A stretch of DNA of 64,000 bases, from the NCBI RefSeq assembly GCF_000159355.1, contig NZ_GG670121.1, positions 456,358 to 520,357 of the forward strand. The letters run 5' to 3'. Within the stretch, counting starts at the first letter, position 1. Each line of letters opens with the position of its first letter. The notes beneath the pieces are model-generated. The model saw only the letters and a list, made by a program, of their open reading frames with translations, ran no database searches and was not told where the DNA came from. Source of the stretch: Lactobacillus johnsonii ATCC 33200. Its GTDB lineage: Bacteria; Bacillota; Bacilli; Lactobacillales; Lactobacillaceae. Below are positions 60,127-64,000 of this stretch, piece after piece. Both the position numbers and the translations under genes were made by a program.

Positions 60127-62466
60127 CTATTCACTTCTTAAAGCAATTGCGGCGTCCTTTTTAGCAGCCATTCGAGCTGGTATGTGACCACCAAGCATTG
60201 TTAAAACAGTACTAATAATTACTAAAATTAAGGCTTGCATTGAGTCGAGTTGTGCAACGTTACTCATATTAGTAATTGCGTATAATACTGCGTTGATTGG
60301 GAAAGTGCATAAGTATGCAATCAGGATACCTAAAATACCAGAAAAGAGGCCGAGAATAAAGGTTTCAGCATCAAAGACACGGGTAATATCGCGTTTTCTA
60401 GCACCTAAAGCTTTAAGCACACCAATTTCTTTTGTACGCTCTAAAACAGAAGTATAAGTTAAAATACCAATCATAATCATGGAAGTAACTAAAGAAATAG
60501 CAGCAAAAGCAACTAAAACGTCAGTAATTCCGTCAAGCAGACCACCAGTTAACTTAGTGACCGTGCCTGACATATCAGTATAGATAACCTGATCTTTTTT
60601 AGCTTTACCTTTATTATATTTGTCTAAGTAATCGAGAACTTTATCTTTAGACTTAAATGAATTTGGATAGATAAGAATACCGCTAGGGATGCTAGAGCCA
60701 CCAAGAGATGCAATAAATTGCTCTTTTTGAGTTTGGTTCATTGGCTGGTTGGTCATTACATTGGTAGTACTATTCTTTTGCGCCTTAACAATATTCGAAT
60801 TTTCATTTTGCTTAATAATTTCTTGAGTTAAACCATCACTGTAAGCAATACCGTTATCTAGAAGGGCCATTTGACTATTATTTTTACCACGAATAACGGC
60901 ACTTAATTTTAAGGTTAAGTTGCTAGAATCATACATTGATTTAGAAGCTTTTTGTGGAACAAAATTTCCAGTAGGCAATTCTTGATAGTAATTGTTGTTA
61001 CTAATTACCTTAAAAGTACGGCCGACAATTTTGTTTAGATCAATTTTTTGACCATCTTTAATTGAAATCCCTAAATTCTTAAGTGCATTAATATTGGCTT
61101 GATTTTTATTATTTAACACAAGAACTACTTCGTTATTTGACGTAGGCCAGGAACCAGCAAGTAGTTGGTAATTATCCTTTAAAAAAGTTCCTTGCTTTGA
61201 ATCAAGCGTTTTAGGAAAGACACTTGTGTTAATCCCTACACTATTCATCCCTTGAAGTTGAGCACTAGCAATAGCAGAACCGGAGCTGTTAACATTAGAA
61301 AATTCTACATGCTTAATTTTGCCATTATCATTAGTTAAAAGATTAAGCTGGGTTCCTCGAATAAAGGAGATGTTGTTAGCATATGAAGGATTAATTTTCT
61401 TAACATAATTGATATAAGACTGAGTAATCTTATTTTCATGTGTATTTTTCTCGTTGTCTGGTTTTGCGGCAACGAGATAGCCCTTATTTTTGACATTTTT
61501 GTCAGATTCAGTTCGGCTTGTAGCGGCGTTCATATCTGTTGCCGTTTGAGAAATAGAAATCGGGAATTTAGCTAGTGTTTTACTTTGCGTTTCATTAATT
61601 TGTTTTTGAAAACCATGTGATAAAGCTAAAACAATAGCAATACCAATAATTCCGATACTTGAAGCAAAGGCAGTTAAAAAAGTTCTACCTTTCTTAGTCA
61701 TAATGTTAGTAAAACTAAGTTTTAGAGCATTCCAGTAAGACATTTTTGTCTTTTTGAGTTTAAAAGTATCCTTTACTTCTTTTTTAGGCTCAAAGGCATT
61801 TGAATCACTAAGAATTTTTCCATCCTGGAAATGGACAATTCTACTTGCATATTCTTCAGCCAGTTCAGGATTATGTGTAACCATGATGACTAATTTATCG
61901 TGGCTGAGTTCCTTGATTAGCTCCATAATACTTTCACTGGTTTTAGTATCTAAAGCTCCTGTTGGCTCGTCACATAGAAGAATATCGGGATCATTAGCTA
62001 TTGCCCGAGCAATAGCGACTCGTTGCATTTGTCCGCCGGATAATTGATTAGGACGTTTCTTTAAATGGTCGCCTAGCCCAACACGCTTTAGCGCAGCAAT
62101 GGCCTTTTCGTGGCGTTCATTACTACTTACGCCTGAGAGGGTCATGCCAAGCTCTACATTTTCAATAATAGAAAGGTGAGAAATGAGATTATAACTTTGA
62201 AAAATAAAGCCGACCGAATTATTGCGGTAAGCATCCCAGTCAGGTTGAGAGAAATTTTTCGTCGACTTACCATTGATGATAATGTCTCCAGAATCGTAAT
62301 GATCTAATCCACCAATTACATTTAAAAGCGTCGTCTTACCAGACCCACTAGGACCTAAGATAGCAACGAATTCACTGTTACGGAAATTAATCGTAACGTC
62401 ATCTAATGCATGTGTGACAGTATCACCTACGTGATAGGTCTTTTTTAAGTGTAAGAGTTGTAGCAT
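60127..62466 (-). CDS. MacB-like ABC transporter, fused ATPase-FtsX permease
   Basis: A 779-residue protein: N-terminal ATPase (Walker A LGPSGSGKTTLLN, signature LSGGQMQRVAIARAI, Walker B ILLCDEPTGALD), then a membrane helix near 265-285, a large extracytoplasmic domain (about 290-610, Asn-rich) and three C-terminal helices of the FtsX/MacB type ending ARMAAKKDAAIALRSE. Such proteins export antimicrobial peptides or release lipoproteins; the substrate is unknown. Twelve bp downstream of the YdcF-like gene. Confidence 0.88.
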   Translation of the reverse strand: MLQLLHLKKTYHVGDTVTHALDDVTINFRNSEFVAILGPSGSGKTTLLNVIGGLDHYDSGDIIINGKSTKNFSQPDWDAYRNNSVGFIFQSYNLISHLSIIENVELGMTLSGVSSNERHEKAIAALKRVGLGDHLKKRPNQLSGGQMQRVAIARAIANDPDILLCDEPTGALDTKTSESIMELIKELSHDKLVIMVTHNPELAEEYASRIVHFQDGKILSDSNAFEPKKEVKDTFKLKKTKMSYWNALKLSFTNIMTKKGRTFLTAFASSIGIIGIAIVLALSHGFQKQINETQSKTLAKFPISISQTATDMNAATSRTESDKNVKNKGYLVAAKPDNEKNTHENKITQSYINYVKKINPSYANNISFIRGTQLNLLTNDNGKIKHVEFSNVNSSGSAIASAQLQGMNSVGINTSVFPKTLDSKQGTFLKDNYQLLAGSWPTSNNEVVLVLNNKNQANINALKNLGISIKDGQKIDLNKIVGRTFKVISNNNYYQELPTGNFVPQKASKSMYDSSNLTLKLSAVIRGKNNSQMALLDNGIAYSDGLTQEIIKQNENSNIVKAQKNSTTNVMTNQPMNQTQKEQFIASLGGSSIPSGILIYPNSFKSKDKVLDYLDKYNKGKAKKDQVIYTDMSGTVTKLTGGLLDGITDVLVAFAAISLVTSMIMIGILTYTSVLERTKEIGVLKALGARKRDITRVFDAETFILGLFSGILGILIAYLCTFPINAVLYAITNMSNVAQLDSMQALILVIISTVLTMLGGHIPARMAAKKDAAIALRSE

Positions 62467-62478
62467 ATTTTTTCCTTT

Positions 62479-63600
62479 CTAAGCAATTATGTATTTGCCC
62501 CAGCCTAATACGGCAAAAATTGCTTGGATTATAAATAAAATTGCAATTAAACCAATGATAACAAAATGGCGTTTCTTATGCATGATAAAGACCCCAGCAA
62601 ATTCACGAATTGTAGCATTAGGTAAGAAATAAAAACGTGTAGTTGCTCCGACACCATTGGCCTTTAAATGAGCCATTTTTGCATAAAGGCCCGCTCTAAA
62701 AAGATGATAGTTATTAGTGAAAAACTTAGCTTTAAATTTTGAATTTCCCCAATCACTGATTGCTACTTTTTTAGAGTAGAGCATGTTTTGATAGGTATTA
62801 GTTGATTTATCTTCTAATAGAATCAAGTTAGAGTCATAGCCATGTTTAACGGCGTAATCTTTCATAGCGGCTGCTTCAGAGAGATCCTCGTCTTTTCCTT
62901 GTCCACCTGACATAATTAGTTTTGGACGTTTATGTCCTTTATCATATTGTTTATTAGAAAAAGCAATAGCTCGGTCAATTCGTGCACCTAACAGGCGTGA
63001 TACTTTCTTTCCATCAATTAATCCTGCGCCGAGAACAATTAGGTAATCTTGCTTGTAGCGACGGGGAGTAATTTGATACAAAACTAAATTAAGTAAAAAG
63101 TTATACATTACAAATAGAAGATAAAAGGCAATCAAAGTTGCTCCAGCAACTAGAGAATGAAGCCAGTCCGGTAGGCGGTGAAATACACCTAATCTATTTA
63201 AAGTCCATATTCCTACTAAAAATAAACCAATAATCAAAGTTAAAAGATTTGGTAAAGAATGACTTTCATATTTCCAAACAAAATACGCATTCCATAGAAA
63301 GAAAATCCAAGAAAAAGTTACTAAGAAAAAGATTCCAAATAGAATAGCCAAAGCAAGGAAAGAAAATGAGATAGTTAGTAAAGGATTGTGTTGAGAAATA
63401 ATTAAAATAGCAGACCATACTAAAAAGCTAATCCCAAAGGCTGTAAAAATGAGTCCATTGATTAAACGTCGTGGTTCAATTAACCATGAAAGTAAAAATA
63501 AACTAAAAAATATAAACATAATCAAGGAAGTAAGGGTTACTTGATTATGTACAATAAAATTAAAAATTTGATGCAGAGATTGCATGAGTTGTGATTGCAT
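62479..63600 (-). CDS. YdcF-like (DUF218) membrane protein
   Basis: A 373-residue protein with six or so N-terminal helices (about 20-190), then a DUF218 domain: YLIVLGAGLIDGKKVSRLLGARIDRAI, LIMSGGQGKDEDLSEAAAMKDYA, LLEDKSTNTYQNMLYSK, TNNYHLFRAGLYA, and one more helix near the C-terminus. YdcF-family proteins may act on nucleotides or envelope precursors; the function is not established. It is the first gene of a two-gene operon with the MacB-like exporter. Confidence 0.82.
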   Translation of the reverse strand: MQSQLMQSLHQIFNFIVHNQVTLTSLIMFIFFSLFLLSWLIEPRRLINGLIFTAFGISFLVWSAILIISQHNPLLTISFSFLALAILFGIFFLVTFSWIFFLWNAYFVWKYESHSLPNLLTLIIGLFLVGIWTLNRLGVFHRLPDWLHSLVAGATLIAFYLLFVMYNFLLNLVLYQITPRRYKQDYLIVLGAGLIDGKKVSRLLGARIDRAIAFSNKQYDKGHKRPKLIMSGGQGKDEDLSEAAAMKDYAVKHGYDSNLILLEDKSTNTYQNMLYSKKVAISDWGNSKFKAKFFTNNYHLFRAGLYAKMAHLKANGVGATTRFYFLPNATIREFAGVFIMHKKRHFVIIGLIAILFIIQAIFAVLGWGKYIIA

Positions 63601-63679
63601 GATTAAATGTCCTTATGTCTTTTTAATAAATAATTATAATGAAAAGAAATAGATAATTTCAATTAGAGGAAGTGTTCGG

Positions 63680-64000
63680 ATGAAGACTTTTTTACGCTTT
63701 TTAGGGAATTTAGCAACAGTAATTATTGCTTTTGTATTATATACACTTTTGCAATTAGGATATGCGCAAAAAAAGGTAAACTTGTTATTCGCAGTTATTT
63801 TAGCAGTTTTAACTGTGGCAGTAATTTATTGGATGTATTGGATTTACAAACGAGAATTAAAGCAAGAAAATGATTGGTTCTTTAATGCTAAACCTCACTG
63901 GGATGTAAAACGAATAATTATTTCAGTAGCAGCATTTTTTACACTCGTAATTTTCCAAATAGCCTATGTCAGATTATTTGGTGGTAACACAATTTCGAAA
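63680..64000 (+). CDS. Membrane protein, N-terminal part (possible CPBP protease; cut by window edge)
   Basis: 107 codons are visible from ATG 63680 (after AGAGGAAG). Three hydrophobic helices (about 10-28, 37-56, 79-97) and the string LFGGNTISK at the end resemble the start of CPBP-family intramembrane proteases of lactobacilli, whose catalytic motifs would lie further on. The call is tentative because the conserved part is outside the window. Divergent from the YdcF-like gene. Confidence 0.5.
   Translation, partial: MKTFLRFLGNLATVIIAFVLYTLLQLGYAQKKVNLLFAVILAVLTVAVIYWMYWIYKRELKQENDWFFNAKPHWDVKRIIISVAAFFTLVIFQIAYVRLFGGNTISK

Overview
The window spans the replication origin and about 57 kb to its right in a low-GC Gram-positive chromosome. 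Gene content and protein sequences (split dAK/dGK deoxynucleoside kinases, pyruvate and lactate oxidases, ornithine decarboxylase, cydABCD with a menaquinone-type prenyltransferase, no TCA or sporulation genes) point to a Lactobacillus of the johnsonii/gasseri group. Species assignment is inference; no 16S gene is present. No tRNA, rRNA, CRISPR array or intact insertion sequence was seen.

Layout. 0-7 kb, minus strand: gyrA (cut by the window edge), gyrB, recF, yaaA, dnaN and dnaA. The origin is bipartite: DnaA boxes upstream of dnaA, and a DnaA-trio/AT-rich unwinding element between dnaA and dnaN. 7-17 kb, plus strand: rpmH-rnpA-yidC, mnmE-mnmG, pyruvate oxidase, 6-phosphogluconate dehydrogenase and a CLC transporter. 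17-24 kb: a frameshifted MutS2-like gene and a purine locus (ADD-family deaminase divergent from an AzgA-type permease plus an Ade-family deaminase). 24-31 kb: an IscA-like protein, a GNAT acetyltransferase behind a short leader ORF, and an ornithine decarboxylase/C-S lyase-like operon divergent from an amino-acid permease. 31-35 kb: a copper-export operon with two cupredoxin proteins and CopY, then two duplicated membrane proteins. 36-42 kb: three more AzgA-type purine permeases, one under a guanine-type riboswitch, plus a MazG-like NTPase and a membrane-bound MerR regulator. 42-46 kb: lactate oxidase, dgk/dak, nagB and an aldo/keto reductase. 46-50 kb: a decayed patch (TauE pseudogene, murQ, a truncated beta-lactamase joined head to head with a truncated PTS EIIC gene, and an intact serine hydrolase). 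50-64 kb: two orphan solute-binding lipoproteins, the cydABCD-prenyltransferase operon, a MacB-like ABC exporter with a YdcF-like protein, and the start of a membrane protein.

Most notable observations. (1) Pyruvate oxidase and lactate oxidase are unrelated H2O2-forming flavoenzymes 30 kb apart. Both end in a tail carrying D-x-x-S-G-A-S-[RE]-H, twice in pyruvate oxidase and once in lactate oxidase. It resembles the ApbE flavinylation motif. Both genes also share a 14-nt element at the start of the transcript. (2) The two purine-deaminase homologues sharing a divergent promoter each lack a canonical active-site residue. (3) Three parS-like sites lie 9-50 kb from oriC. (4) GyrA and GyrB both carry residues that elsewhere are quinolone-resistance substitutions. 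(5) A 12-codon leader starting MRLR precedes the GNAT gene. (6) PurBox-like sites sit at the same position upstream of three purine genes.
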